Positions 33,343 through 42,927 are shown, counted from the stretch's first letter. The stretch: 51,629 bases of DNA from Parvularcula sp963922235 (GCA_963922235.1 CAWUIJ010000002.1:1-51629), one strand, 5' to 3'. Notes: a model not told the origin generated them from the sequence alone. Numbers and translations: made by a program.

Positions 33343-33951
33343 TTACTGATAAGTCCACTGCCCTCTTTCAAGATAGAGGTCCGGCACCTGAACCTCACCC
33401 GGCAAGGCCACAGCACCGCTGATACGTAGCGTACAATACTGAGCACCCGGATCATGGCCATCGAAATCGAAAGTGACTTTAAGAGACACTCTGGGCTCGT
33501 TCGAGAGTACCAAAGACTCGCTAAAACTGAACGAAGTTCGTTTGTAATGGCCTGAATCTTCCTCATAAACATAGCGACCGGCATCGGCACCTATGGGAAC
33601 TGATTCAATCAAAACACCGTCACAGGGATCCAAAAATCTCAATTTGGAGAGTTCCACAACTGAATTCTTTGGGAGGTCTTCGAGAGAAATGCTCAAGTAA
33701 GGCAATAAATGCGCAGGCACTCGAGTCTGGAACTGGCGTCGATCTAAATACAAACCCGTTACCACAATCGTTGTGTCACCATGTTCCCATACAGCCGTGC
33801 GCCAACCAGACACCCGGGAGTGATTATCATAAACATAGACTCGCCAAGCTGAATTCCGGCTATCGTCAGTGGCCATCAACGCTGCTCCGGTTTGGACCGA
33901 GCATGCAGCGAGAAAGACTAGAGTGACTTGCGGAACGGCTCTCCATGCCAT
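33343..33951 (-). CDS. Lipoprotein, candidate immunity protein for the full-length Rhs toxin
   Basis: About 203 residues from ATG 33951 (MAWRAVPQVTLVFLAAC, lipobox LAAC, Cys17). An in-frame TTG at 33969 is an alternative start. Not a family I know. It is a paralogue of the lipoprotein at 50838-51488: both have a central PCD motif (LRFLDPCDGVLIES versus IRLVEPCDSSVLEA) and a similar C-terminus (YCTLRISGAVALPG versus QCTLDLSDAIVLPA). It directly follows the rhs gene, where immunity genes sit. Function as immunity is inferred from position and predicted periplasmic location. Confidence 0.6.
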   Translation of the reverse strand: MAWRAVPQVTLVFLAACSVQTGAALMATDDSRNSAWRVYVYDNHSRVSGWRTAVWEHGDTTIVVTGLYLDRRQFQTRVPAHLLPYLSISLEDLPKNSVVELSKLRFLDPCDGVLIESVPIGADAGRYVYEEDSGHYKRTSFSFSESLVLSNEPRVSLKVTFDFDGHDPGAQYCTLRISGAVALPGEVQVPDLYLERGQWTYQ

Positions 33952-33972
33952 GATAAGAGAATTGACCAACGA

Positions 33973-36900
33973 CTAGTTGCCCTTCTTTCGCTTCTGATCT
34001 TCTTTAAGCAACTGTTGGGAAAGGACACCAGTGTCATTCAGATTAGCGCTCATACCGATCACCCAGGCCGGTGCCATTGTGCCAAAGTTCAACGCATTGC
34101 TTTGACCAAAGTTGCTTCGGAGAACATCCATTAAGGGATCGTGATAATTTGCGAGTGCCTCACCGCCAAGCATGAAACTACGCGAGGCGTTTCGGCCAAC
34201 CAATCCACCCTCAGAACTCCATGCTGGGCTATCAACATTCGACACGCCGGATCCAATATTGTTCAAACGTAGGTCACCCGCCCCTTGAACGTAAACAATA
34301 TCTTCCTCTTTACCAGTATATTTTGACACATATCCGCTACCATTCTGGAGAGTACTTGGGACGGGATTCATGTAGCCCTGCAGCTCCCGAACAGTTTGAG
34401 ATGTTGCCGCGAAAGCAAAACCGCGTCCGAACTTCCCTCCCGAAGTGACAGACTGGACGCCTCCAAGTGTTCCCCTGATAGCTACTTTAGAGCCTGCAAT
34501 ACGCCACCGAACGCCGAGGCCAGGCTCTTTGAGTTGAGCAAGCACCTCTCCCTTTCTAAGGTACCGAAGGTTTTGTTTTCCGACAAAATCTCCTGAACGC
34601 GAATAAACATCGAATTCCTTAAAGCGGCCCGGATTAGTCTTTGCGTTACCCTCATAGAAATCGGCTTGTAAATCTGTTGAGTACCAGTCGTTAAATGCCT
34701 CGGTAGTTGCGAAATTGGCCGCTCTAAAAGCGCTAGCTTTGAACATATCGGAGACATCGCCACCGTTTATTCCAGTCACAATCGCCGATGAAATCACTGC
34801 ACCACACAAAGCGTTGCCCCCACACGCTAGCGTAAAGACACCTGTGAAGAATGCATCCAGGGCGATATCCTGGAAATAGTCTATAATATCTGGTGCAAGA
34901 AGAGCTGAAGCAATCAGGGTACCGACCGCAAAAAGGGTACCTACAAAGTGCCCGCTCGGGTCAGTGTAGCTGAGTGGATTGTTCCAGACATATGAATACC
35001 GGTTCAGCGAGGCGCCAATCAGTACGTCCTGAATGAACGGGTCGGCCGAGAGGAACTTGCCCAGGGACGGATCGTAGATCCGGCCGTTCATTTGGACGAG
35101 GTCGGTGTCGTCCAGCATTTCGTGCCCGGTGAACCCGCGGCTCATGACCGAAGAGGTCAGTGTGCCGTTGATATCGTCTCCGCCATCAGGATAGCGGCGC
35201 TTGCCCCATGCATCATAGGACAGGCGCTCAATCACGACGCCCAATTCATCCGTGATGACCGCAATCGAGCCCAAATGGTCAGTGACAAAGTAGTTGAACT
35301 CTGCCGCCTGCACGGTGCCGTTCACCTCATCGGTGATCTCCACACCGACCATGGCCCCGCCCGCGAAGAGATAGTTCGTCCACTTGGTATCGGTGGAGCC
35401 CGTCTTCACCAGCTTTTCCGCCATGACGCCAAAGGCCGCGAAATAGAAGGTCGCGCCGCGGCTATCGCTCATTTTCACCCGCGAACTGTCCGCGTCATAG
35501 GTGAAGGCCGTGGTGATGCCGCCATCAAGAATGGTGCTCACCTTGTTGAAGGCCGCCCAGGTGATAGTCCGTCCCGCGCCGAGCTCCATGTTTCCGTTGG
35601 CGTCATAAAAGTAGTCCTCGTTCAACGTCCCATCCGTGCGGGTCACCGCGTGAGGGCCTGCGCCGGAATAAGTATAATGTCCGACATCGGATTTAAACGT
35701 GATGTTCCCGATACGGTCATAGCTGACCGTCTTCCCAGCTCCGCCTGTGCAATTGCCCAAGTTGACAAGACCGTACTGGACCAGACGATTCATCTCGTCG
35801 TAGCAGAAGTTCTCCGTCCAGTTTTCGTTGCCGTCTGCCCGCTGGGTCAGGTTCCCAATCTCGTCGAACTGATAGCTGAAGTCCGCCACCACATTGCTGA
35901 GACCCGCAGTCATCGTATCGAGCGTCCCCTTGGCAGCATCGAACGTCCGCCGGGTCTCCACTCCATTGCCCGCCGTCTCGCGGATCAAACGGAGCTCCTG
36001 GTCACGGGCATTGGCCGTCCACAGAACATCTGAAGTGGTCGCATTGACCAGCTGATACTCATAACCCCAGGTGTTGTAGCGAGTCTCTGTCACGAGACCG
36101 GATGGGTAGGTCACCTGATCGACGCGACTCGATGCATCGAACGTAACGGAAAATGTCTCCGTTACGCCATCAAGAGTCGAGTCCATACGATTGGCACGGC
36201 CAAGACTGTCGTAAAAGACCTCACGCGTATGGGTCCCGCGGGTCGCGGTCGCGAGCTTGCCTACACCCTTGGCCTGCGTGTCATAGGTCCATGTGGAGAC
36301 ACCATCCGCATCCGTCCGAGTGCGTGGCCGGCCAAGGAGGTCATAGGTCATCGTGGTGACCTGACCCTCAGCATCGGTTTGCTCGATCAATTCGCCGAGT
36401 GCGTTATAATTATAGGTCCAAAGGCCCATCGTCGGATCATCGGTCCAACGCTTACGGCCAGCCCAGTCGTAGTAAGTCTCAGAGACGTTACCGTCAGCAT
36501 CAGTGATGTGCGTGAGGTTGCCAGACGGACTGTAGGCATAATGCGTGGTGATATCGGTATCGTTCCCAGCATCCGCAAAATTGGCATTATGCGTGATGCT
36601 CTTGACTTCACCGCGGTCATTCTTGGTCGTGGTTGTGGTTTGGCCCAGAGCATTGGTCTGCGTCACGGTCAGACCATTATAGTGCGTTGTTTCAGTTCGG
36701 CCGCCAGGAAGCGTGACCTCTGTTACCCTTCCGAGTGGGTCGAATGTGTAGCGTGTCCACGCATCGTTATCACCCGACGATGGCGTTCCGTTGTTGGGAT
36801 CTCCCGATTGTGGGTCGTGATAGAACGGCTTGCTCTCACGCTCTGTTCGACCCATTGCGTCATAAATGGTGACGACACGGATAACTCTGCCATCGAAGCC

Positions 36901-37596
36901 TTGCGTGTCGCTTGCCACCTCACGACCATGGCTATCGTTATAGACGGTCGTGATAGGACCATTCAGCGCGCCACCTGGAGCGTGACTGCTTGCTTCGACA
37001 AAATAGACGGCGTGGGCTGGACAAGCTCTGGACCCATTGGCGACACCAGCGCAATATCCATAGGTATATTCATTATACGTATCGTCAGGACTTTTCTCTG
37101 ACCTGGTTCGGCCGAACTCGTCATAAATCCAAGTGCTAGAAAGCATGTTCGGGCCGGTTTGCCGGGTGGGCTGGCCAAAGCGTTTATCGTAGTTCCAGGT
37201 CTCTTGATGCCCCAGGGCATTGGTCACAATCTGGGGAAACTGCCCTCGATCTGTAGAGGTATCGTGATAGTCAGTTGTGCTCGTTCGCGTTGAAAAATCC
37301 GCGCCAGATGTTGTGACCGACTCAGTATTTCCGTAGACGTCATATATATGCGTCGTGGTCACGCGATAGCTAGCATTATGAGGCTCTACCACCTCAGTTT
37401 TCAGGAGACCTTCATTGTCGTGGCCCGCCGCGTAGTAAGTGAATGACGACTGCCTGACTTCGGTCTGGGCATGGGCAAGGCCTCCCAGGGCGATCAGCAC
37501 AGACACCATCAAGAGCAGGCAGACCCGGTTGCTTTGAACCATCAGAGACTCCAGATTTTGCCGCTGCAGCTGATCGAACGATTTTTCAGGACACAT
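33973..37596 (-). CDS. Secreted YD-repeat/Rhs toxin (TcC-like half) with unknown C-terminal tip
   Basis: 1207 residues. The start ATG 37596 has GAGGTGA upstream; ATG 37542 (GGAG upstream) would give a cleaner signal peptide, MVQSNRVCLLLMVSVLIALG then GLAHA before Gln. Many YD repeats follow (YDxxGRxxxxxxxDG type, for example YDLLGRPRTRTDADG and YDANGNMELGAGR), to the Rhs core end RGFTGHEMLDDTDLVQMNGR, YDPSLGKFLSADPF and NPLSYTDPSGHF at about residue 875. The last ~327 residues form tip B: hydrophobic filler, GGKFGRGFAF, then a region with ALANYHDPLMD and no recognised catalytic motif. Encoded 12 bases after the SpvB-like gene; the pair resembles a Tc-type BC toxin split in two. Confidence 0.85.
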   Translation of the reverse strand: MCPEKSFDQLQRQNLESLMVQSNRVCLLLMVSVLIALGGLAHAQTEVRQSSFTYYAAGHDNEGLLKTEVVEPHNASYRVTTTHIYDVYGNTESVTTSGADFSTRTSTTDYHDTSTDRGQFPQIVTNALGHQETWNYDKRFGQPTRQTGPNMLSSTWIYDEFGRTRSEKSPDDTYNEYTYGYCAGVANGSRACPAHAVYFVEASSHAPGGALNGPITTVYNDSHGREVASDTQGFDGRVIRVVTIYDAMGRTERESKPFYHDPQSGDPNNGTPSSGDNDAWTRYTFDPLGRVTEVTLPGGRTETTHYNGLTVTQTNALGQTTTTTKNDRGEVKSITHNANFADAGNDTDITTHYAYSPSGNLTHITDADGNVSETYYDWAGRKRWTDDPTMGLWTYNYNALGELIEQTDAEGQVTTMTYDLLGRPRTRTDADGVSTWTYDTQAKGVGKLATATRGTHTREVFYDSLGRANRMDSTLDGVTETFSVTFDASSRVDQVTYPSGLVTETRYNTWGYEYQLVNATTSDVLWTANARDQELRLIRETAGNGVETRRTFDAAKGTLDTMTAGLSNVVADFSYQFDEIGNLTQRADGNENWTENFCYDEMNRLVQYGLVNLGNCTGGAGKTVSYDRIGNITFKSDVGHYTYSGAGPHAVTRTDGTLNEDYFYDANGNMELGAGRTITWAAFNKVSTILDGGITTAFTYDADSSRVKMSDSRGATFYFAAFGVMAEKLVKTGSTDTKWTNYLFAGGAMVGVEITDEVNGTVQAAEFNYFVTDHLGSIAVITDELGVVIERLSYDAWGKRRYPDGGDDINGTLTSSVMSRGFTGHEMLDDTDLVQMNGRIYDPSLGKFLSADPFIQDVLIGASLNRYSYVWNNPLSYTDPSGHFVGTLFAVGTLIASALLAPDIIDYFQDIALDAFFTGVFTLACGGNALCGAVISSAIVTGINGGDVSDMFKASAFRAANFATTEAFNDWYSTDLQADFYEGNAKTNPGRFKEFDVYSRSGDFVGKQNLRYLRKGEVLAQLKEPGLGVRWRIAGSKVAIRGTLGGVQSVTSGGKFGRGFAFAATSQTVRELQGYMNPVPSTLQNGSGYVSKYTGKEEDIVYVQGAGDLRLNNIGSGVSNVDSPAWSSEGGLVGRNASRSFMLGGEALANYHDPLMDVLRSNFGQSNALNFGTMAPAWVIGMSANLNDTGVLSQQLLKEDQKRKKGN
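34943..35153 (-). repeat. Rhs core-end repeat, copy B (inside intact rhs)
   Basis: The intact counterpart of 32882-33092. The shared word TCATGACCGAAG is at 35142-35153; after it the rhs gene continues with its own core sequence, while the orphan copy turns into NMO sequence. Confidence 0.9.
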
Positions 37597-37608
37597 GACT
37601 CACCTCGA

Positions 37609-40600
37609 TCATTCGTAAATCGGAATCACGGTGAAACCGTTGAGCGGTACGACAATAACTGCACTTGGTGGAGGGGGCGGGGGAGGAGGAGGAATCGGAT
37701 TGGGATCCGTGGTTCCCATCGATACTCCGCTTAAGGTCGAAACCACCTCAGAGGTTAAGAGACGGCCGAGCCACCAGTTGGTCGTATCATTCAAGTAAGT
37801 CGAGTTGGTCGTCTTCTGGCTTGCGTCTGACGTGTTAAACACATCTGCCTTGACCACATTACCAAAGCCTATCTCCGTGATCTCACCCAGCCCGTAGGTC
37901 GACGCATTGTCGAAAACGAAGGTGCTCTCGATCGTTGGCATAGACTCTGCACGATAAGGTGGCGGCCCCGCCAAATCCCAGCTCTCCTCTTTTGTTCGCC
38001 AGACGTAGGGAAAATACCGATCAGCGCCGTTCTGGGTGGTCAGCTGGCGACCATGGCTATGGGTGGTCTGATTAAGGAGGATATCGGAAGGAAGATAACG
38101 TTTCTCGTCAGTGAGAAGAGAGCCGATGTATGGAAAGTCCTGACGGAATGTCAGGGTCTGCTCAATATTCGTTTGGGTATCAGTTGTGATGAACTGGCGA
38201 AATCCGAGAAAGCCTCGACCATGAGCGTCGATCGCTCCGCCCACGTACCGGTAGTCAGAGGTGTAGAATCCGCCCACGCCATTATCAGCGGAGACGCTGG
38301 AGACGAGCTGAATAGGACCGCGCAAATCCACCTTTGGCCAAGTTGAAGCAGTTTCTGGTGTGTACACGGCACTATCAGTGCCCGGCGCATAAGTAATTGA
38401 CGTAACAGACCCTAGGCCCGTTGTGATCGTTTCGATCAAATCAGGAACGTCCAGCCTATTGATATAGAGATAATGGGTTCCAGTGTCGGACCGCACCCAC
38501 ATGAGGTCCGTTATTCCATCATTATCAAAATCAGCGGGTATAAAGTAGCCCTCGTATTCAATATTGGAATGATAAATACCTGAAAACTGGCAAGACTGAC
38601 TGACCACATAGTTCTCGTCGCTCCGCAAACATCGACTATAATCGAGATGCGAGGTGTTGAAGAACAAATGAAACGCATCGCCGTCGCTATAAGTATTCTT
38701 TTCACTGTCGTGAATAATAATATCGTTGACACCGTCGCCGTTCATATCAGCCGGATAATATGTCTTAGATTGTCCGTTGCCATTATAATTTGCATCGAGA
38801 ACAACACTCGCTGGTATAGGGTTAAAATCATCCGGCGCCTCAACAGTTCCGTCGCCCTTATGATGCCAAATTGACACCGAACCGTTTGTCGCCGCATCGA
38901 AAAATGATCCGTCGACCTGACTGTCGCCATTCCAATCGACAATCTTTGTCCTCTCGTCTTCCTCGCCAAATGCGAACGAGCTCTCAGCATCGAAATCGAG
39001 CACGCCATCGCCGTTGGAGTCTCCCCGACCGAAATAAATGATGTTAGAGTAACCTTGACGAACCACATAAAGATCTTCGATCCCGTCACCGTTAAAGTCT
39101 CGGGCCACCAACTTAACTGGGATCTCCTTAACAACAGGAGGGCATGGAACAGGTTCAGGCTCATAGATATCCTCGCCCCAACACAATTCATCGGCCGGAG
39201 GAAACTCCATGTCTTGGGTCTTCATCAACAGAGGATCGATCGCTTGATGAAAAGAAACATAGTAATGAGGTGCCCCAGCATTCAAATAAAAGTGATTTTC
39301 ACCAGTGCCTGTATTCGCGATCATCAGATCCGTTAAGCCGTCACCATTCCAATCAGCGGGAAAGACATCCCAATCATTATCGTAGTGATAGCCCAGATCC
39401 TCGGGACCAACACCCCAATCATCTCCATACAAATAAACTTCTTGCTCAGGGTCCAACCAAACATCTTCAGGATAAGGAGCGCTATAGTCTGGATAAGATT
39501 GGAAATTCAAACCCCCCGGCACAGAACGGTTAAGGTGGAGGGTGACCTCCCCCCCATTACTGTCCCGGCAAAGCAAATCAGGCCGAGCGTCGCCGTCAAG
39601 ATTTCCAACGAATAGCATTTCTTCGTAGGAATTGCAGTTGAGCATGTTAACCGCTGAAACCGAGAACGACTGCTCATCAAAGCTCAGGGATTGGTCTGGT
39701 CGCGCCAAGTACCACTTGTTGTCTCCGTCCGACGGATCCCACAGCATGATATCGAGCAAGCCATCACCGTCCCAGTCAGCGGGCTTCACCTGAAAGTGCG
39801 AACTCGAACCAAGAATCGACGGGGTCCCCGACAAGAAGTTATACCCCCGCTGGTCGAACCCAAAAGATGACGACCGAACGCCAAACGTCGTGGTAGGAAG
39901 ACACGCCCCAACCTCAGGACAAAGTGTAACGCTGTGCAAAACAGAACGATTGGTGATCGGACTTGTTTGATAACTCAGATTGTAATCCAGAACCCCTTCT
40001 GCGTCGTCGTCCTCGGCCATCTCAACAACGGTCGATATTTTTTTAAGCCGCTTTGTCGTGTCAATCTGCGCACCAGCAATAAAACGCCGCGCCACATCCG
40101 GCCGACCTTCATAATAAAACTGAACGTAGCTGTAGCCATCGAGACCAGCCTCGTCATTGAACGTATAATCGATGCGACTCGGAAGCGCCTCACCCGTTCC
40201 CGTGTTCTCGTCATAGGTGATCTTTAAGTAGTTACCAACAACGTCGGCAATCTTTGACACTGCCCACGAACGAGCGACAGCAACGTTTGTGGCCTCAAGG
40301 CGCGAGTCGTGAGTGGTGCCGAAATCCATGATTTGGCCCGACTTGGTCCATACACGGAAATAGGCTGGACCAGAAATCCCCGACCCCGCATCGACATATG
40401 AGACGATCTTACTGAAGCCGTCGATCTCTGTCCGATACTCCGTCTGATGACCACCATATGTGCCTGAGACTGCCACAAGACGCTGACCATCAAGGCAAAA
40501 TTTATCCGCCCCATCGAGGCGAACACCCCGCACCGCGCCGTCCTGGGCGATGGTTTGAGGACAACGACCGATCGAGGGCAGCCCGCCCAAACTCCAACCG

Positions 40601-40824
40601 ACACCCAACAAGCCATTGCCCTGCTGACTTGAGTAGTTGAGCGAAAGCACAGGCTCCATACCCGCTGTCCCGGGAGGAACGATGATAGGGATGGAGTACT
40701 CAGCAGCGCCTGTCGGGCTCACATTGAAGCTACCAGGGACCATCATCATTTGAGCATGAGAAAACGAAACACTCGCTACGACTGATAACGCAGCAACCAA
40801 ACCCAAAGTGAACAGCTTGCGCAT
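37609..40824 (-). CDS. Secreted SpvB / FG-GAP repeat protein (TcB-like half of the toxin)
   Basis: 1071 residues from ATG 40824 (AGGGG upstream), with a Sec signal peptide (MRKLFTLGLVAALSVVASVS then FSHAQ). Domain order: SpvB domain from about residue 30 (PTGAAEYSIPIIVPPGTAGM, LSLNYSSQQGNGLLGVGWSL); eight FG-GAP/VCBS repeats between about 345 and 775 with calcium-type loops (DWDGDGLLD, DWNGDGLTD, DFNGDGIED, DSNGDGVLD, DMNGDGVND and others); then a TcdB-middle-like region (GLGSVTSITYAPGT, DAHGRGFLGFRQF). It ends in a polyproline tract and a short hydrophobic tail. In Tc toxins this part and the Rhs cage form one shell. The Rhs half is a separate gene downstream. Confidence 0.87.
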   Translation of the reverse strand: MRKLFTLGLVAALSVVASVSFSHAQMMMVPGSFNVSPTGAAEYSIPIIVPPGTAGMEPVLSLNYSSQQGNGLLGVGWSLGGLPSIGRCPQTIAQDGAVRGVRLDGADKFCLDGQRLVAVSGTYGGHQTEYRTEIDGFSKIVSYVDAGSGISGPAYFRVWTKSGQIMDFGTTHDSRLEATNVAVARSWAVSKIADVVGNYLKITYDENTGTGEALPSRIDYTFNDEAGLDGYSYVQFYYEGRPDVARRFIAGAQIDTTKRLKKISTVVEMAEDDDAEGVLDYNLSYQTSPITNRSVLHSVTLCPEVGACLPTTTFGVRSSSFGFDQRGYNFLSGTPSILGSSSHFQVKPADWDGDGLLDIMLWDPSDGDNKWYLARPDQSLSFDEQSFSVSAVNMLNCNSYEEMLFVGNLDGDARPDLLCRDSNGGEVTLHLNRSVPGGLNFQSYPDYSAPYPEDVWLDPEQEVYLYGDDWGVGPEDLGYHYDNDWDVFPADWNGDGLTDLMIANTGTGENHFYLNAGAPHYYVSFHQAIDPLLMKTQDMEFPPADELCWGEDIYEPEPVPCPPVVKEIPVKLVARDFNGDGIEDLYVVRQGYSNIIYFGRGDSNGDGVLDFDAESSFAFGEEDERTKIVDWNGDSQVDGSFFDAATNGSVSIWHHKGDGTVEAPDDFNPIPASVVLDANYNGNGQSKTYYPADMNGDGVNDIIIHDSEKNTYSDGDAFHLFFNTSHLDYSRCLRSDENYVVSQSCQFSGIYHSNIEYEGYFIPADFDNDGITDLMWVRSDTGTHYLYINRLDVPDLIETITTGLGSVTSITYAPGTDSAVYTPETASTWPKVDLRGPIQLVSSVSADNGVGGFYTSDYRYVGGAIDAHGRGFLGFRQFITTDTQTNIEQTLTFRQDFPYIGSLLTDEKRYLPSDILLNQTTHSHGRQLTTQNGADRYFPYVWRTKEESWDLAGPPPYRAESMPTIESTFVFDNASTYGLGEITEIGFGNVVKADVFNTSDASQKTTNSTYLNDTTNWWLGRLLTSEVVSTLSGVSMGTTDPNPIPPPPPPPPPSAVIVVPLNGFTVIPIYE

Positions 40825-41192
40825 AAACACCCCTAGCTCCAGCAATCAAAGACAGAGGACGGAACAAGGGACCCGCCAGACAAAACACACCCACACCCGG
40901 AAGCAAAAACATCGCCCACAGAGCAAAATAATGATCAGCCTGACACGGATTCGCGAGCCGTATGCGCGCGAAGCACAAGCCCGACCCAACACTCCCTGAA
41001 TGTTTCCCGCTGCCTCAACACAACCCGCAGATGTCCTAACGCGGGCCGCACGGCAACGCTAGAAAAAACTTCGCCCCAACAGAAAATGTTGCAAAAATAA
41101 CAATGATTATCGCCGACTTTCTGGATAGTTCTTTGAATTCTTTTGGATAGCATGCGTCCGACTATTTTTTGTCGGCATACGCTCTTTTTTCG
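40825..41192. other. 368-base non-coding gap between gspK and the SpvB-like gene
   Basis: No convincing coding frame on either strand. It must hold the promoter for the SpvB-rhs-lipoprotein operon on the minus strand, unless that is read from gspH. Notable points are the imperfect palindrome GATAATCATTGTTATT on the minus strand near 41095-41115 (half-sites ATAA/TTAT, possibly an operator) and a hairpin with T-run at 41154-41190. No element is certain. Confidence 0.5.
41154..41190 (+). terminator. Hairpin with T-run, plus-strand orientation
   Basis: GCGT-CCGAC pairs with GTCGG-(cat)-ACGC, followed by TCTTTTTT on the plus strand, like an intrinsic terminator. No plus-strand gene lies upstream, so it may block antisense transcription entering gspK or be a relic. 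On the minus strand the hairpin has no T-run. Confidence 0.35.
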
Positions 41193-41933
41193 CTAAGAAC
41201 CCCTCGCCACACCAATGAAGCCAACAGGGTCTGATGGGTCATCACCGCCGCGAAAAAGATACCAACGCGGAGCAATAAATGATCGATCATCATCATTTTG
41301 GATGGCGGATGAAAGCGTTACCCGCGTGCCCGGAAACAGAAGCCCCACCTCAGAGCCCGGGCTGGAAAGACCGAACACCGTGATGTGAGGGTCGAGCTGC
41401 GCATAAACATCTTCAGACACACCGGGAAGCAGCAAGATCTCTTTTTTCGTGACAAAGTTACCATTTCGGGTGTCCGGCAGCCCTTCGATATCGAACCCAC
41501 CCCGCAAGGATGGACGACTTAAGTCGTCAGCGTCACGCCAATCGAGAACTTGAGACGCGAGAGTCGTAGCGTCATCTTGTGCCATACCTGATCGAACAAA
41601 GACTGACCGCAACTGTGACTCGCCTGCGAGATTGAGATCTGTCAGTGTTGCCGGAGGCGCACTCTGCACACGAACGACATGACTGTTCAACGTGCAGTCA
41701 AACGGCAGGACTGTCTCGTTTCGCCGCGAGCGCGCCATTTCATGGGCCGCATAAATCGCCGCGCCGTCCATCGACGCAAGAGCCCGCAAATGATCAAGAG
41801 CCGCACGTGAGCGCTGGATCTCGGCCCGGGTTAAGACAATCGACGCCGACGCCATCAACGCACAAAGCAAGCTGAGAAACAGGACGACCAGCATCACCGA
41901 GCCAGTTTGCGAGCGGGGACCATTGGCTGTCAT
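41193..41933 (-). CDS. gspK: Type II secretion minor pseudopilin GspK
   Basis: About 246 residues from ATG 41933, which overlaps the gspJ stop (ATGA). A short leader (MTANGPRSQTG, then SVMLVVLFLSLLCALMASAS) is the prepilin N-terminus; position +5 is Val rather than the usual Glu, and GspK normally lacks that Glu. The large domain contains SQVLDWRDADDLSRP, a GspK signature, and NFVTKKEILLLPGVSEDVY, the helix-hairpin-helix-like part. GspK caps the pseudopilus with GspI and GspJ. Last gene of the minus-strand pseudopilin operon. Confidence 0.87.
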   Translation of the reverse strand: MTANGPRSQTGSVMLVVLFLSLLCALMASASIVLTRAEIQRSRAALDHLRALASMDGAAIYAAHEMARSRRNETVLPFDCTLNSHVVRVQSAPPATLTDLNLAGESQLRSVFVRSGMAQDDATTLASQVLDWRDADDLSRPSLRGGFDIEGLPDTRNGNFVTKKEILLLPGVSEDVYAQLDPHITVFGLSSPGSEVGLLFPGTRVTLSSAIQNDDDRSFIAPRWYLFRGGDDPSDPVGFIGVARGS

Positions 41934-42565
41934 CGCCGCACACCCGAACACACATCACCCGTCCCCTCATGAGGGCAGTGAAGAGGCTCGTTGGCCGGAA
42001 AGGAAACGACCATCGATTGCTCAAGCACCGATGGCGCGTTCATGGATGAGCGGCGATAGGCAACCCGCAGGGCGGCAGGCAGACGCTCCCTAGCCCATGA
42101 GGGTTGCCAGTCGCGCGGTCGGTCTCCCGTTCGAGCGTCAATGTATTGGAAGGTGCCCTCGTCCAACTGGCTCAGCAATTCGACCAGCACGACCTCGCCA
42201 TTGTCAGTCCCAAACGACTCCACCCGCAGCATCAACGCAAAACCATCGGCACGCGCCTGCCACACAAGACCAATTTGCTCCAGATCGCCGCTCTCTGTAC
42301 GAACAATCATCTCGGCGCTTTGTGCATCACCAACAAAACGGATGTCCCCGCCAGTATAAGCCGGATGAACGGCGCCCTCAGCCAGCGTGCGCAAAACCCG
42401 GCGCGCTACCCGGTCCTCCTCAGTCAGCTGAGCAACACGGCTCTGCTGTGCCCAGATTTTTGTTGCGGCATAGAGTGTGGGCGCAAAGGCTGCCCCAATT
42501 AATGCAACAATCGCGGCCGCAATAAGGACCTCAATCAGGGAGAAGCCTTGCTGCGAGGAGCTCAC
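41930..42565 (-). CDS. gspJ: Type II secretion minor pseudopilin GspJ
   Basis: 211 residues. The leader MSSSQQG is followed by the methylated-Phe type segment FSLIEVLIAAAIVALIGAA, with the conserved Glu at +5. The C-terminal domain is variable, as in other GspJ proteins (AALRVAYRRSS near the end). It overlaps gspI and gspK by 4 bases at each end. It forms the pseudopilus tip with GspI and GspK in the inner membrane and periplasm. Confidence 0.87.
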   Translation of the reverse strand: MSSSQQGFSLIEVLIAAAIVALIGAAFAPTLYAATKIWAQQSRVAQLTEEDRVARRVLRTLAEGAVHPAYTGGDIRFVGDAQSAEMIVRTESGDLEQIGLVWQARADGFALMLRVESFGTDNGEVVLVELLSQLDEGTFQYIDARTGDRPRDWQPSWARERLPAALRVAYRRSSMNAPSVLEQSMVVSFPANEPLHCPHEGTGDVCSGVRR

Positions 42566-42927
42566 TGCCCCGCCTCCTGCGCTATGACGATCGTTTCAAC
42601 ATTGAGAGATGGCCGGTCCGGGTCACGAACCGTTAGCAACAGGGGACGCCATTCCCCCAAGTCAGCGGGGACGGTCAGCGGAACGGCTTCGTACTCAATG
42701 ATAAGATGAGGATAAGCTTGCCTTATCGCTTCAGCTGGCATTCGCGCACGCGCCAAGGCCATCACACTTTCCGCGTCGTTGGCAAAGGCCCGGGCTTCAG
42801 CAAGCCGCCCTTGCGCCTGTGCCGACGCCCTAAGACTTTGCGAGATACCTGCGATCACGAAGGCTGCAATCGCTGCAGCGATCAACGCTTCGACGAGCGT
42901 GTAACCGCGCTGCTGATCATTCGGCAT
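42562..42927 (-). CDS. gspI: Type II secretion minor pseudopilin GspI
   Basis: 121 residues from ATG 42927 (AGGA 9 bases upstream); a TTG nine bases earlier is less likely. The leader MPNDQQRG precedes YTLVEALIAAAIAAFVIAG, with Glu +5. Short globular domain, consistent with GspI. It overlaps gspH upstream and gspJ downstream. Assignment to I rather than another minor pseudopilin rests on size and order H-I-J-K. Confidence 0.83.
   Translation of the reverse strand: MPNDQQRGYTLVEALIAAAIAAFVIAGISQSLRASAQAQGRLAEARAFANDAESVMALARARMPAEAIRQAYPHLIIEYEAVPLTVPADLGEWRPLLLTVRDPDRPSLNVETIVIAQEAGQ

Noticed and set aside
35092..36033. Plus-strand open frame of 313 codons antisense to the rhs gene
   Set aside because: It mirrors the YD repeats of the real gene and shows no recognisable domain.
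41095..41115. Fur box upstream of the SpvB-like gene
   Set aside because: GATAATCATTGTTATT resembles part of the Fur consensus but matches poorly over its full length, and nothing else points to iron control.
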